DNA from: Turnera subulata
Taxonomy: Eukaryota; Streptophyta; Magnoliopsida; Malpighiales; Passifloraceae
Direction: 5' to 3'
Length of the DNA stretch: 64,000 nt
Assembly (NCBI GenBank): GCA_028386065.3
Contig: JAKUCV010006891.1
Location: forward strand, 19,611 to 83,610
The notes below the pieces were generated by a model, which saw only the letters and a program-made list of their open reading frames with translations, searched no databases and was not told where the DNA came from. Positions within the stretch are counted from its first letter, which is position 1. Each line of letters starts with the position of its first letter. The translations under genes and the position numbers were made by a program. This document shows positions 32,180-45,223 of this stretch, one piece after another.

Positions 32180-34070
32180 ACCCCTCTTGATTTTGTCGGA
32201 TGCTTTTCTTACTTGCAAGCTGATTCCTTTGTCTTGCTAAATTTGTTACACCATTTTACCTGATCTCTCTCTGTGGGATCTTTTAGTTTACACCACCTTA
32301 TTATCTGTAGCCTTTCTAGAATTTTTGAGATTTTTTTTTTTTTTTTGTATGTTGGATTTTGCTGTATAGTTTATCTGAGCGAGTATTAGATATTATGGTA
32401 TCAATATTTGTTAAAGATGTAACGGAGGTCTTTATAGATTGTCCTTGTCGGATCGTTATTAATGTACTTTTCTGTTTTTTTCATCCATAATGATAAAATG
32501 TGGAGGCTATTACATGCAATGGTAGGAATCCCCGAGTGTTTGAGAAGAAAATCGATGTAACTAGAGGGGAGGATGTTCTTCACAAATTCTATGCACGATT
32601 TGTGGAATACAATCTGGTTACGGTCCTTTCTGAAAGCGTACTGATGCATATTTTTATACATACGAAAAAAACAAACTTTGGATCAGTATGCCAACCTAGA
32701 TGATTTCTGCTAGCACTATGGCTGTATCACCCATACATGATTACAGCCATTGGATGTGGATGGATGCGGACTAAGTTTCCAGATGCAAAAAACATGTCAG
32801 GATTCAGTCTTTTGGAAGGCAATAAGGAACAAGATGATACAAATCCAACTGAGAAGGCAAACGAATGAGAGAATAAAAAGGCAAACGAGAAAGCAGGCAG
32901 GGACAAAGTCCCGCCAAGTGATTCTGTAAGTTCAAAGCCAGAAGGGGAAGTACAGAGGAATAAGAAGAAGCCAAAGGTTGAGAATTTGGAAAGGCAACAT
33001 TGCGCTAGGTATGTGTTGAATTGGTGTCTAGGATCTAGATTCGGCTGTTGTAATTCGCACTTATCCAATCATGCGAGCAGGAAAAAGGTGGCTAGCTAGA
33101 ACCACAGAGAGGGTTTATCAACCAATCCTGGAGGATGAGGAGGGGAAATCCTAGTGAAGAGTTAGAGATTAAGTTTCAAGTGATGAAGGGGCAGTAGGAG
33201 AATCTGGGGTACTCCAGCTCCCGTTGGAAAAAAAAAAAAAAATGAAGGTGGAAGATGATGTTAAGCCTAAGTTTGTGGCCAACATCATCAATAAATCTTT
33301 TTGAGCTGGTGCTTGTCCTAACAATATTGCACGTTTGCGACCTTTTCGGGGCTTTTGGCATAGTTTGTTGTCTTTTTATCAGAAAAGCGTCTTAGTTTTA
33401 GTGACTAGCTTCATGGAGCTAAGAAGAGCCCAGTATTCCCTGAGAAGGGATTGGGGATTGCTACAAGTTAAGTTCACAGTAAGAATACCTTGATTCGGCA
33501 CTAAACAAGTAGTTTGGCATTGCTGCAGCAGCACAAAAAGTGGATTTTCTATCTTTTCACGTCCAAGTCCCGTGAATTGATGACTATGCACTCGAAAATA
33601 ACAAGTACACCTCTTCCCAGAATGCGGTTCCCCAAGTTGAAGCTCCAGAGGGAGTGAAGATCCTATCTCGTGTAATGAACTCTATCCTTGTTCTTCATGT
33701 GATATGCATAGATAATGCAGGATTATCATTAGTCGTAACTGATATGTATGTACCATCAGCTGAATGTCAAATATACAAGAAATCCTTGCTTCAAACGAAT
33801 CTTGCTCTAAATCCATGCAGAGGGCATACATATGAAAATTATCTAATTTAGAAAAGTTTAGACACAATCGAATAGTGCATGATAATGCACTCTATATCTT
33901 GGCTTCTATTTGCAACTGATACAAAAAGATGGATATACAATGCGTTCATTACACAGGAACAACCGACTCTTGCTATTCTCTCTCTCACGCACGAATACAG
34001 GGGGAAAAAAACAAGAAAGAAGAAACCCAGAACAAAAAAAAAGCTAGGTATTGTTTTAGGTGAAACATAA
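32180..34070. other. Intergenic region between SNARE and SDI-like genes
   Basis: The first few hundred bases should be the SNARE 3' UTR (T-rich, with a T-run at about 32330). At 32740-33240 there is a purine-rich stretch with Lys/Glu-rich reading in pieces (for example near 32860-32990) that is broken by stops. It could be a decayed exon, but no family is recognisable. The right end is the 3' side of the SDI-like gene. Confidence 0.4.
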
Positions 34071-36671
34071 TCAACAGGCCAACTGATCTCTAAGTGGGGA
34101 AATCTCTTCAAATATGGGAAGTCTCCTCGGTCTGATTGGGGTCCATTCTCTAATCAGCTGGTCAAGTCCCTCAACAAAAGCATCCTCAATACTCAATCCT
34201 GCCGCAGTTGAAGATAACAAAGAGGACTGACATGTCTTTAATTCCTCAAGTAGTTCCAGGGCACGGCTCCTCAATTTGGGGTCGTCAGATCCGGGAAGGC
34301 TACCCTGTAATATGTCGCTGAGGACTGAATGTGCCTCATTATATTTTCTCTGCTTGATCAGACATAAGCACAAGTTGCAGGCCTTGTTAGCATCTGGGTC
34401 AATCAACTGAGCTTTATGGTATACAGCTTCTGCTGCCAAATAATTTCCATGCTGCATGTACGCCCAACCCAAGTTTCCCTGATTTAAACAGTAGTTGCGT
34501 AAGCTAGACTTGCAGATAACTGTAGCAATAACATTTTGAGAGAGAAAACATAAGAAAATCTAGCAGGATGGCAGAAGTGCTGTTTTTCAAGAAAGCAATA
34601 ATAAGCTTGAATCAGAGCATACAATGAGCAGGAATAGTTTACAAAACAACAAATGGACAAACGTGCATCTTGAAGAGAAATTGAATTTAGCTCAACAGTT
34701 CAATATGCCTAACAATATTTGCAGAATTCGTGGGAACACATAGACAATTAGTCAGGAAGAGCCAACAAATAACCATACCAGTATCCTAGAAGTCTCTTGC
34801 TTCACAGTGACCTGAAACTTCCTCCCATGGGATCGGGCGGTTTTGGTAGGCTTCCCGTTAAAGGCCTCACCTTGATGAATCATCCAAAGTTTCCGCTTTA
34901 GTAGCTCTATCTGCTCTTCAATTCTTCCACATTTCTGCAAAATTTCATCATTAATTGCCATAAATACTTAACAGGGCGCAGCAAAAGGTAGGTGAAGTTA
35001 TCCCCTTGCTCGATTCTTAACATTTGCTTATAGTAATCAAAGTTGAGCTACATAGCATCTTGCACAATACCTTGTAAAGGTCAATGAGAACATTATCGAG
35101 TGACTCTTGTGCTTGCTTGGAACACCGGTCCCGAAAAGACTTGATGGCTTCAATTGCTTCCTCCACCCTATCTTGCTGTTTCATAACCACTGCCATGTCT
35201 TTCAGGGCACTATCCACTCTATCTCCAGCATTTATGGCCTTCCAGAATAACAATATTGCCGCTTCTGGATCCTTTTCAACAAGCTGCATATACAAACAAG
35301 TTTAGAAATGAGTAAGATGATATTTAAAACACCAAGTATTATAGTCGAAATCGAAGTATAAAAACCATCAACTGGTAAATAGGATTGCAACTTGCCAAGA
35401 AGAAATAACAATTAGATTACAGTCGATCGAAGCTTCAGATGTCTAAAAATGGCCTAGTGTTTCTCCCTAGTTGTTTTTAACACAACGAGAACAAAGGTAC
35501 AAAAAAATGCTTTAACCAAGTTCAGTTTAGACGGTGCTCGCCACGGTACGGCATCTCGTTTATGCCCATACTAATTTTTTAGAACAAAATATAAAGCATG
35601 TTCCCCCTACATACCACTTCTTAATGCCAATCTTTTTTACTATACTGTTCTATATCTTTATCGAAAATATATCCCGTAAACGAACCACCCAGTCAGCCAT
35701 CTACAGATTACAATTTATAACTCCATTTATTATAAGAAAAAAAATCCAGGCGCCTATTTGATATTGAATCCGGAATTTACGTGACTTGCAGTACTTTATT
35801 TAAGTCAGTTTAAATAACCCAATTTATGGTTTCTAGCTACACAATTATCGATTGAATTGAATTACCACATACATAAACGGTTCATTTGAATTCATTTAAA
35901 ACAGCAGATCCCATGTGGTAATTGAGACAGGTGACAATAATATTAATGTTTCCAAAAGTGAAAAAGGACGTGAAAATTGCTGGAAAAGCAGGACATGTAA
36001 AAATTTGACCAAATCGTATATTAGTTAGTTTGAAACTTGTTAAGTCGCAATAAATGAAACATATTGCAAGTTGTTTCAATTAGAGCAGCCGTCGGATGCT
36101 GCTTTCTTCTCACACCAACGGTCAAGATCACTGCATCAATATTTTGGAGCCCACGGTATAAAAAGACAAAAAGCCTTTCTTAAACCGGATAAAACCCTTT
36201 CTCTCTTTCATAATTTTATTTTTAAAAGGTCGAAAATCCTTTCCTCACTAACTGATAAAATTGCAACAATGAAAAGTTAATAACCAAATAGACCACAACG
36301 CTTTCTATTTTTACCTGGACAAAATAATTAAAAGATTATAACTTTACTCCACCCACCCAAATATGCAGATACACCAGAATGAAGCTTCCCTCATCTCTGA
36401 TGAGAGAACCAACCGAAACCCAGAATTCATATATCGATATAACCACTACCCAGATTAATTTTTTTAAAAAAAAAAACTACACAAAAAACATACAATACAT
36501 GTGTATACATAAAAAAGGAAAGTGCGATATGGGGAGGCTGGGTTTACGTACCTGAACATGTTTAGCTCTAACATAAGGACTATCACCAGGAGGAAGTTTA
36601 TGAATGACATGATACGGTTGTGGTGGTGCCTGATGCAGCTCCTCCTTATTCTCATCTTTTCTTTGGCTCAT
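34071..36671 (-). CDS. SULFUR DEFICIENCY-INDUCED 1/2-like TPR protein
   Basis: This TPR protein belongs to the SDI/MS5 (POLLENLESS3-like) family. Arabidopsis SDI1 and SDI2 repress aliphatic glucosinolate synthesis under sulfur limitation; outside glucosinolate-making plants the role is less clear. The exons are 36671-36552, 35283-35071, 34934-34779 and 34478-34071, each a whole number of codons, giving 298 aa (SDI1 is about 306). The N terminus has HVIHKLPPGDSPYVRAKHVQ. The TPR region (about 41-200) contains LVEKDPEAAILLFWKAINAG, DSALKDMAVVMKQQDR, KTARSHGRKFQVTV and GNLGWAYMQHGNYLAAEAVY. The C terminus ends RRLPIFEEISPLRDQLAC, the typical SDI tail. Its short tail and length favour SDI over the longer MS5 group. 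A GAGAC sulfur-response-like core occurs near 36941, which alone is weak evidence of sulfur control. Confidence 0.92.
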
Positions 36672-37214
36672 TTTTTGGTTTTGTTTCTAGCCAAAACAAA
36701 ATACACTTTATTTCTCTAACAAACAGAGTACTTTTTTTGCAAGAGAAAGAAAGCCTTTCTTGGTCAGTCACTAACACTGACTGAGAAGTGAGAACCGAGG
36801 AACAAACAAGATTTTACTTGGGGAAGTAAAGTATTCTGTTGTACCGATCTTCAATGGAGAGGAAGAGAGAGAAGGGAAAGAGAGAGTTTTGTGGTTTTGT
36901 TTTGTAAGGAGTAGCAAGTAGTAATATATCACTAGTACTTAGAGACTTTTTGGGATGGATGAAAGTGGACAAAAGGGGCGTCTAGGTGCGTTGTGGGTTG
37001 GATTTGGGCTGTTCGTATAGGCTTGTCGCGTATTGGTTGTGGCCACCTGTCCAGTTTTCATTTCAACAAGGAGAATAGGCCATGTAAGCCCCGGGCTTTT
37101 ACACAAAGCCGTTGCCTTTTTTTTTGCTGTGTTCTGGATTTTTTTTTGGGATCAGTTCAGTGGTCTTTGTTCCCTTTTTTTTTTTTTTTTCCCATTCTTG
37201 ATAGACTTGGTTGT
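36672..37214. promoter_or_regulatory. Probable promoter region of the SDI-like gene
   Basis: The minus-strand upstream region of the SDI-like gene extends to the MULE-like insertion. It holds a GA-rich leader-like patch (36850-36895) and a single GAGAC motif near 36941. No clear TATA box could be assigned. The right part (36960-37214) is T-rich with no gene. Confidence 0.4.
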
Positions 37215-37224
37215 GTTTCATTTT

Positions 37225-39042
37225 GGATTAAAGTGTTTTTTCATTCCAGACTTCAAAGTTGGAATTCATCCCTATGTAAGATTTTAGCCTCTTTTTATCC
37301 TTGTGTTCACTTCTTTTGATCTATTTTGACCCTTCTAGCCGAAATCCGGCGAAATTTGCTGACGTGGCAAGTTTTCCGGTGTCACGTCAGCTTTGTGGGT
37401 CCCACATGCCAAGGTTTAACCCAAAACCGACCCAACTCCACTCAGCCCATTTCTTCTACCCGATTAATCCGGTTAGCAAATTTCAAATTTGCAAAAATGT
37501 TGGGTTCAGTATAGTTTACCCACTGAACTTTTAGTCGAACCATACTTTCCCTTAAAAAACCTGGTATTTAACCCCTTAAATTTTACTATTACCCATTTTA
37601 ACTAATTTTTCTTCTATTAATTTAGGTTTCCGTTATTCATCACTAATAGGAGTTATAGATGCTTAACATGTAGTAAATTTATGACCCTTCAATTATTATA
37701 CATGAGATTTTAATTAAAAATAATTAATTAAAAGATAATAGTAAATCAAAAAAAAAAAAAGACAGGCTCTTCTTCATGAAACGCCACTCGTCACCGACCC
37801 ACCATTGAATTGCCTCCACCATGGTTCCATCTACCAAATCTTTCTACTTGAAAAACATTGCAACACACAAGACAACGCACCAAATCCATTGTTAAGAATA
37901 GAGAATTAGTATTAGGTGCTTATTGTTGATTCAAAATTAAAGCAACAAAGCATAAGAAGTTCCTCCCAGCTCCTACCCTTTACCTCCTCCCTTCTCCTCC
38001 GGCGAACCAAATCCGTTGCCAAAAAAAGAGAATTAGTATTAGGTTGTTCAAAGAGAGGAAGTTTGTTGAGTCAAAATTAAAACAATAAACCATAAAAGGT
38101 CCCTCTAGGCTCCTGCCCCTCACCTCCTCTCTTCTCCTCCGGCGACTTGATTGTAAGAGTTTTTTACTTGTTGAGGATCTGCTGGTTGTTGGTGTCGAGA
38201 TTGGGAGGTTAGAGTTGTTGTTGTTGTTCCTTCGGGCGGGCCGGCGAGGACGTTTGGAAGGAGGGGAGTTGGACGGGAAGGTGCGATGGATTCGGATGGC
38301 GGATCTTGGGAAGGTTTGGGCGGATGGAGGAGGTTGTGGATGGAGGTAGAAATGAAGTGGTGAAGGGCGAGAGGGAGGAGGAATGAAACAATGTGCTTCA
38401 TGCCTTGGTTATTGTTTGTGGTGGAGGAAGGAGAGAGGTAGCTCGAGACAAGAGGGTGTTTGCAGCTGAATTGATGGGGCATATGGTGGCGACGACGACG
38501 GAGGCGCTACTGGTTACAGTGGCGTTGGGGATTTTGGGGAATGGGGGAAAATTTTCTATTTTCCAAAGTAAAATATTAAAAATAAAAAAATAACATAGTT
38601 AATAAAACTTAAATACTAAAACCAACCTTAAATAATTTATTATTAACATAAATATGAGACTATTATGGTTAATTAGAGTTAATATTAATTTTTTACCAAA
38701 ATTTAAATTTAATATAACATGCCTAATATGAGATTTTTAAATAATATTACATATTTTAGGGAAAAAAATAATGTTGCATATTCACTTGATGGGTCAATTG
38801 GATGGGTGAACGGTTTGGGTCGAGCGGGTTTGATTTTTTGGTTGGACTGAAATCTTTGGGTCCCACAAAGCTGACGTGGCGCCGGAAAATGTGCCACATT
38901 AGCAATTGTCGACGGATTTTGGCAGGAGAGACCAAATCAGACCAAACGGGGTGAATGCAGGGATGAAAAGAAGCCAAAATCTTACACAGGGATGAATTCC
39001 AACTTTGAGGCATTATACAGGGATGAAAAAACGCTTTAATCT
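37225..39042. mobile_element. MULE-like non-autonomous DNA transposon with 10-bp TSD
   Basis: Long terminal inverted repeats start GGATTAAAGTGTTTTTTCAT at 37225 and end as the complement at 39042. Similarity extends about 180-270 bp inward, including AAAGTTGGAATTCATCCCT, GTAAGATTTT and the well-kept CACGTCAGCTTTGTGGG. Both sides carry the direct repeat GTTTCATTTT (37215-37224 and 39043-39052), within the 8-11 bp range of Mutator-like elements. The interior has no transposase. It contains two diverged copies of a block of about 125 bp and a GC-richer segment that could be captured host sequence. Confidence 0.8.
37886..38145. repeat. Direct repeat inside the MULE-like element
   Basis: A block with GAGAATTAGTATTAGGT, CAAAATTAAA, CATAA and CTTCTCCTCCGGCGA occurs at about 37886-38006 and again at about 38010-38145 with indels. 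It may be part of a captured segment that was then duplicated. Confidence 0.7.
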
Positions 39043-39160
39043 GTTTCATTTTCTACTACTACGTGCGTCAGGATAACTTTCGAGGCATGCAAAATGGATC
39101 CTCTAGTCTAGTCCAGAGGTTAGTTTGTGCCAAAATATCTTCGGAGAACTACTTGGAATA

Positions 39161-39347
39161 TTTCTTCCAAGTCACGTCGTTGGTGAAACCGTGAACCCAG
39201 ACTCTCTGTTTTTCTTTTTTGTTCTTTTTGTGTTAAAAAGTTGGATCTAACAATTGGTTACAATTCCATTTCCTTCCTCCTTGCTATGTGTGTGGTCTCA
39301 ATCGGAAGGACCTAATTAAACCATTTAGGTTTAGGTAAAATCGAATC
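39161..39347. repeat. Left copy of 187-bp direct duplication flanking the copia element
   Basis: Sequence beginning TTTCTTCCAAGTCACGTCG and ending AAAATCGAATC directly precedes the left LTR. The same 187-bp sequence, with a few substitutions and a balanced one-base indel pair, directly follows the right LTR (45224-45410). The arrangement is that of a target duplication but about forty times the usual 5 bp. Confidence 0.85.
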
Positions 39348-39830
39348 TGTTATAAAATTGATGATGGAATTCACTCCTTGATAGAACTATACAACCTTGA
39401 TTAAGGTAATAATATAACGTTAATGTAATTAATACAACTTTAATAGTAATATAAAAAGGAGAATAATTAAACTTGATAGGGAGATTAGGAAGAGAGGTTT
39501 ATGGAAATGAGAATAGGGGAGTCTATGGTAGGATATCCAAAGTGTAAAGGTGTATGGATGAAGGGAGTATTTATAAGTAAAAAATGGAAGGATAAAAACA
39601 AATGGGTATGATTAATTTAATAAAATAAAATTAAAAGGATATTAGGTAAAGGAAGGTGGTATTAAGATTAGGACAAATAGAATAATAGAGGGTAAATAGC
39701 TAAAGAAATGAAACCAAATAGATGTTAAGTATTTGGATAAAATATTTACCAGAGGTAAATTTGGGTACGGTAAAATTGAGTTTTACTAGATGGTAACAAT
39801 GACATTCACCATAATTTATTTACAACACTC
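39348..39830 (-). repeat. 3' LTR of the copia element
   Basis: On the minus strand it begins TGTAAATAAATTATGG next to the PPT and ends CAATTTTATAACA. It matches 44754-45223 throughout (for example GATAGGGAGATTAGGAAGA and GTAAAATTGAGTTTTACT). Confidence 0.85.
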
Positions 39831-42800
39831 TCCCTTGAATGTCATTGTATTTTGGATAGAATACGCTTTTAGAAGAACTGCCTCATTAAAAACCCTACCA
39901 AGAAAAATCCAGTGGGACAAAAACTTGTTGGTGCAGTGCGTATTCTACTTCTCCTCATTTTGGCCTCCCTTGATGCCTTGAGGTCGTCATGTGCCAAACT
40001 ACTTTATCAACTTTTCAAAGGATGAAGTGGAAAGTGACTTCGTAAATAATTCTGCCAGGTTGTCATTTGGACCAATCTTTGATGTATTCTTCCTTCAATT
40101 GGGAAATGCAAACAGATCTTCATGAATTATTGTTGAAGCATCTTCATTGCTATCTTATCTTTTGTGGTCACCATGATATAGCAGTTCTTTCATGTATAAA
40201 GAAGTAGCATGCGTCCGTCTGTGCTTTATCTGGATCAAATAATTGACTTGCATCTGCAAAATAAAATTTATTCTCTTTGGACTCACAAGGTTAAAATAAC
40301 TTCATGTTATATCTTGCTAATAAGTTTATTGCAAAAGCTTCAGGCTTTATATTACTAACAAGATAAACTGTCCTAGTATGGTACTTCGAGACCAAACTAA
40401 TCTTTTCAAGATTTTTCATTTCAAACTCTTTCTTTAAATATGCACGGCTTTGGAAAATTCTTCAGGAATTCTAATAATATTTAAATCACAAATAAACATA
40501 ATAACAAAATTCACATATAGATAAAAAAAAATATCAACAAAAATAACAATAATAATAAAATCACACATGCACTGATTAAATAAAATACATAAAGCATATA
40601 TGCAAGCATGATTATACTATACATATCCAAATTGGTTTAAACCATATAAATATCACTTTAGTTTAATTGAGTATATTCCCAGAAATTAGTTGCTTCAGGC
40701 AACTTGAATCCTTCAGGGATTCTCATATATATGTCATGACTTATGGATCCATAAAAATAGGCTATAAGAACTCCCACTAGACACATTTCTAGTTTTTCAA
40801 GTATTGCCAGACTTATTAAATGATGAAAAATAATTGCATCCACCACAGGGGAGTTTGTCTCCTCATAATTAATACCGGATCGTTGGGTAAAATTTGTGCT
40901 ACAAACCGTGCTTTATATCTCACTTCATTTCACTTTTGCACAAATACCAATTTATTACCGACCAATTTTACACCATCAAGTGTAGGGACTACAGGCCCAA
41001 AACTTCTCGCTTCATAAGCAAGTCTAACTCAGCCTTAATTATGTATCTTTCTCTTTGGCCAATTATTTATGCACCTACATTCATCAACAGATGTAGATTT
41101 ATGATCCTCATTTTCTTTCATAATATTTAGCACTATATTATATGGAATTTTTATTTTTTTGTTATATCACGTCGGCTCCATCTTGTTCCTGAGATAGTAT
41201 AATTGATCGATATCTCATCATTTTCATTTATTTCAGGTACCTGAGTTACTTTTGGAACTTTATCAATTGTGTCAGGAACCTCTTTTGGAGGATTTTCCTC
41301 TTCTTGAGGACTTTCAACTTGAACCTCTACTGGAGGTTTTATTTTCTCACTGGGGCCATCTTTTATCTTTGCTCCTTTCTCTCTATCGAGTTTTTTTTTT
41401 TTAATTTTTGGAACCGAGTGGTATTCCACGCTTCTGGCGTAATCTAGATTCATTTGCATTCTTTAATTGTTCTCCAGGAACATCAATTTGAATAGGAGCA
41501 TCTGCAGCTGGTATATAAGATTTGGTCACTCTGTTTAGATCAGCAAATGTGTCTGGCAATTGATTTATCAAATTTTGCAAATAAATCACCTTTTGAACTT
41601 CAGGTTCACACTGATTTGTTCGATGATCAAAAACCTAGACATTGATATGGCATTTCAATAATCTCTTGATCTAGCTGCTTATTTTCTCCCCCTGATGTTG
41701 GGTAAACACTTTCATCAAATTAACAATAAGCAAATCCTGCTGTAAATAAATTTCTAATTTCTAGTCAATGGTTTTAATTATTTTGTAACTGATGGAGATT
41801 CATACCCAACATATATTCCCAATCTTCTTTAAGGACCAATTTTTACTATACCGTGATGGAAAAATTGGCATATATACAACCAATAGTCTAAAGATGGGAG
41901 ATATTAGGTTCGTGACCATGAACAATTGAATGGGAGAGAGCTTATGATAATTTGTTGGCATGATGCGCATAATGCTTGCTAGATGCAAAATAGTATATCC
42001 CCAAGTAATAATGAGGAGTTTGGATCTCATCAATAATAGCCTTGCATCCAATTAGAAATGTTTGATAAACGGTTCTGCTAGACCGTTTTCGGTATGAACA
42101 TAAACTACAGGATGTTCAATCGTAAATTCAAATAACATATTAGAACCGAATTCACCAGCATTATCAAGTGTGCTCATAATTTGATTAAATATGATAATAA
42201 GCGCGCAAATGCCGAATTGCGTGAAGACAAGAAGCACACACATGGGGACCATCTAGTCGATGCATCTATTAAAACTATAAAATACCTAAATGGTCCACAT
42301 AACAGATGTATATATCCACAAATATTTCTCTGAATTCTTTTCAAAGAATGCTGGTGATTCTAGGCTAATCTTATTATATGCAGGCCAAATAATTAATTTT
42401 TCTTGTGAGCAAGCAAGCACATGGAAATTTATTAAATTGGAAAAACTTCTGGTTTTTTAATGAACGACCAAATGAATTTTCAATAATTTCATGCATCATT
42501 ATTGATCCGGGATGGCCCAACCGGTCATGCCAAATAATAAATCCATCAGCCAACTTCTAGTTGGTGCCAGCTTCGGGCTGTGCAAACTATATATTAAATA
42601 ACTTGGGAGAAATTATTTGCCAGAAGGCTGGTACCAGCTTCAGGCTGTTATATGCAAAGTTCAGGCTATTGCGTACCAGTTTTAAATTACTGTGTGACAC
42701 TCATAATTGATGATAGAAAAATCAGAATGATTGAACAATTATAAATGTGACGGCAAACCTTTTCCAAAAACAAATCCTTAAAGATTGAAAAAGTTTTGGA

Positions 42801-42844
42801 GTTTTGTGAAAAATTATTTGCATTTCTAATCACCGAAATTTCCC

Positions 42845-43663
42845 TTGGATCTTTCCGGCGGCAGAAAAGGGTCCATGTTTGAAAAACTGACATCTTGCTT
42901 TCTAAGCTCAGACTATAAGAAGGGAGGAGAATTATATGGTAAAAACAAGAAGGTTCAGAAAAAACACAACGAGAGAAAAATGCCTTCCCCGACTACTGTC
43001 TTCTTTGTTGAGGGTGCCTCTCTTGGAAGGAGGAATACGTTAGCATATAGTATGGTGAATGAGCAACAAGAGGAATTACCGAGTGAGCTCGCAAGAATTC
43101 CTCGTTTGGTTTTCGTTGATGAGCTCTATTCGTCTAGGTTCTTTGTAACTCCTATGGAAGAAACTTTCTTCCTAGAGGACCAAGGTAACCTAAGAGTTTC
43201 TTTTTATGGCTCGGCTAATTCTATTATGTTTTTCATTTCTGAAAGACTTCAGGAATTTCAGCTAGAGCATTCTTGTCAATTTCTGAATCAGAGTAGTTAT
43301 TATCAAGTTTCCATGATGGCTTGGAGTGTCCCTAGAGTGTCTAGGTTACCGTCTATATGGCCTAAGGTTCGATTGCTACTATGGAATTGTAGGGGAGTAG
43401 CCAGGCGATCACAAGATTTCGTGCGTACCTTAAGGGATCTGAAGAATCAGTACAAGCCTAACATGGTACTAATCACCGAAACCTTGTGGCAACCTGAAGA
43501 AAATCATGGAGTCATTCCACTCTCTTTTCCTCCAACAAATCGGTTTGAGCTTCCTGGTGAAAACAATATGGGTGGTGTGTGGTTCTCTTGGAACAAGAGT
43601 GTTAGGGTCAACATCAACAATGGAACTCAAAGTTTCAGAGTCAATGTTGTACCCAACAGATAA
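42845..43663 (+). pseudogene. LINE-derived fragment (endonuclease start) within the copia interior
   Basis: A plus-strand ORF opposite to the copia direction. Its last third reads RLLLWNCRGVARRSQDFVRTL, then KPNMVLITETLW and GGVWFSWNKSV, which is the N-terminal start of an L1-type apurinic endonuclease domain. It stops after about 100 residues of that domain. The first two-thirds are not recognised. It is best read as a truncated LINE insertion rather than a host gene; the insertion borders could not be defined. Confidence 0.5.
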
Positions 43664-44753
43664 TAAAAATATATAAATAGTTGTTTAAACTTATGTATGA
43701 GAACAATTACCTCTATGTGAATGTTCTCCAGTAATGGCAATAATAATATAAATATGCATGTTTTCCCTTAGCCTTGCCATTTTTATAACCATTACGGTCA
43801 TAGTAATTAGAGCGGTTTCTTTCATATCCATGTCCACATCCTCAGCCATGACCAAAATTATAATTATACAGTCGCATTCGCTTCAGAGAATGGAGCAGAG
43901 TTAATTGGACGGGATTCATTATTCTTATTTTTAGCTCGTTATTCTATTCTGCCACAATGAGGCATGAAATTAAATTTAAATATTTCATGAATTCTTTTTC
44001 ACCGCATTGCTACTGCAGGAGCACATTTGATGTATGAAAAGTGGAGATTTTTTTTGTATATGCATCAGCGATATTTTCTCCATACAATTTCACCTAAGAG
44101 TTTATTCGAAACATAACAGAATTATATTTGTGCACAGATTTAAATTCTTACAACCTCAGATGCATTTATACATAACGAGCTTTTGGAAGAATAACCAGCA
44201 TCTGGTGGTCATATCTTTCTTTTAAATTCTCTTGAAGATCTGCAGGATCTTGGACAGTAAAATATTCAGTCTATGCTTTGTTTTCTTCTTTTATTGTGTC
44301 TTCCAGACTATTAGCATTTAAATGCATTTCAACATCTAATGCCCATGACAAATTTCTTCTAGAAATTTCAAGGGCCTCAATTTCAATTTTGTAACATTGG
44401 CCATAATACCAATAGTGAAATAATAACGAAATAATAAAACAAATAATAAGAGTACAGGAATGATAATATAGATTACGTAATACATGTACGCTTACTCGAT
44501 AGTAATTATCATCAATATGTCCGTGCTGTGCGTATACGTAGAGCAGCCTTGCTTTTGTGACTAGATCCAACGCCCTTACTCGATAAATCTTTCAACAATA
44601 ATAATATAGAATACGTAATATATGTATGCTTACTCGATAAATCTTTCAGCGATATAAGTACTATACATGTATATATATAAATGATAAAACTAGTAGTGAG
44701 AAAAGTTTTAGAAATAATTACCTTAATTGGGATAGAGACTCGTGCTGATAACG

Positions 44754-45223
44754 TGCTATAAAATTGATGATGGAATTCATTCTTGATGGAACAATACAAC
44801 CTTGATTTAGGTAATAATATAACCTTGATGTAATTAATACAACTTTAATAGTAATATAAAAAGGAGAATAATTAAACTTGATAGGGAGATTAGGAAGAAA
44901 GGTATATGGAAATGAGAAGAGGGGAGTTTATGGTAGGATATCCAAAGTGTAAAGGTGAATGGATGAAGGGGGTATTTATAGGTAAAAATGGAAGGATAAA
45001 AACAAATGGGTATGATTAATTTAATAAGATAAAATCAAAAGGATATTAGGTAAAGGAAGGTGGTATTAAGATTAGGACAAATAGAATAATGGAGGAAAAA
45101 TGGCCAAAAAGATGAAACCAAATAGATGTTAGATATTTGGGTAAAATATTTACCGGGGATAAATTTGAGTACGGTAAAATTGAGTTTTACTGGATGATAA
45201 CAATGATATTCACCATAATTTAT
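44754..45223 (-). repeat. 5' LTR of the copia element, outer end trimmed
   Basis: On the minus strand it ends CAATTTTATAGCA and is followed by CGTTATCAGCACGAG, a copia-type primer-binding site. Its outer end (ATAATTTATTT on plus) lacks the final ACA or ACAACA present at the matching point of the other LTR and joins flank sequence directly. Confidence 0.8.

Larger units (their letters stand above)
39348..45223 (-). mobile_element. Ty1/copia LTR retrotransposon, decayed, minus strand
   Basis: Direct repeats of about 480 bp (39348-39830 and 44754-45223) enclose a minus-strand copia polyprotein in ruins. Reading on the minus strand, the order is a gag-side knuckle-like region (about 43880-43760), pre-integrase HDRLGHPG (about 42550-42510), integrase (LDNAGEF and ENGLAE near 42170-42060, then the 42051-41800 piece), a hinge (VTKSYIPAADAP, about 41530), an RT fragment (YGSISHDIYMRIPEGFKLPE, about 40770-40690) and a terminal RNase H-side motif (LFTKSL, about 40050). 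Integrase before RT defines copia. Many stops and frameshifts make it inactive. A PPT-like AAGGGAGAGTGT lies at the inner edge of the 39.8 kb LTR. A plus-strand LINE piece interrupts it. Confidence 0.85.

Noticed and set aside
34071..36671. Assignment to MS5/POLLENLESS3 rather than SDI
   Set aside because: The 298-aa length and the PIFEEISPLRDQLAC tail fit the short SDI branch; MS5-type proteins are longer. A tree would settle it.
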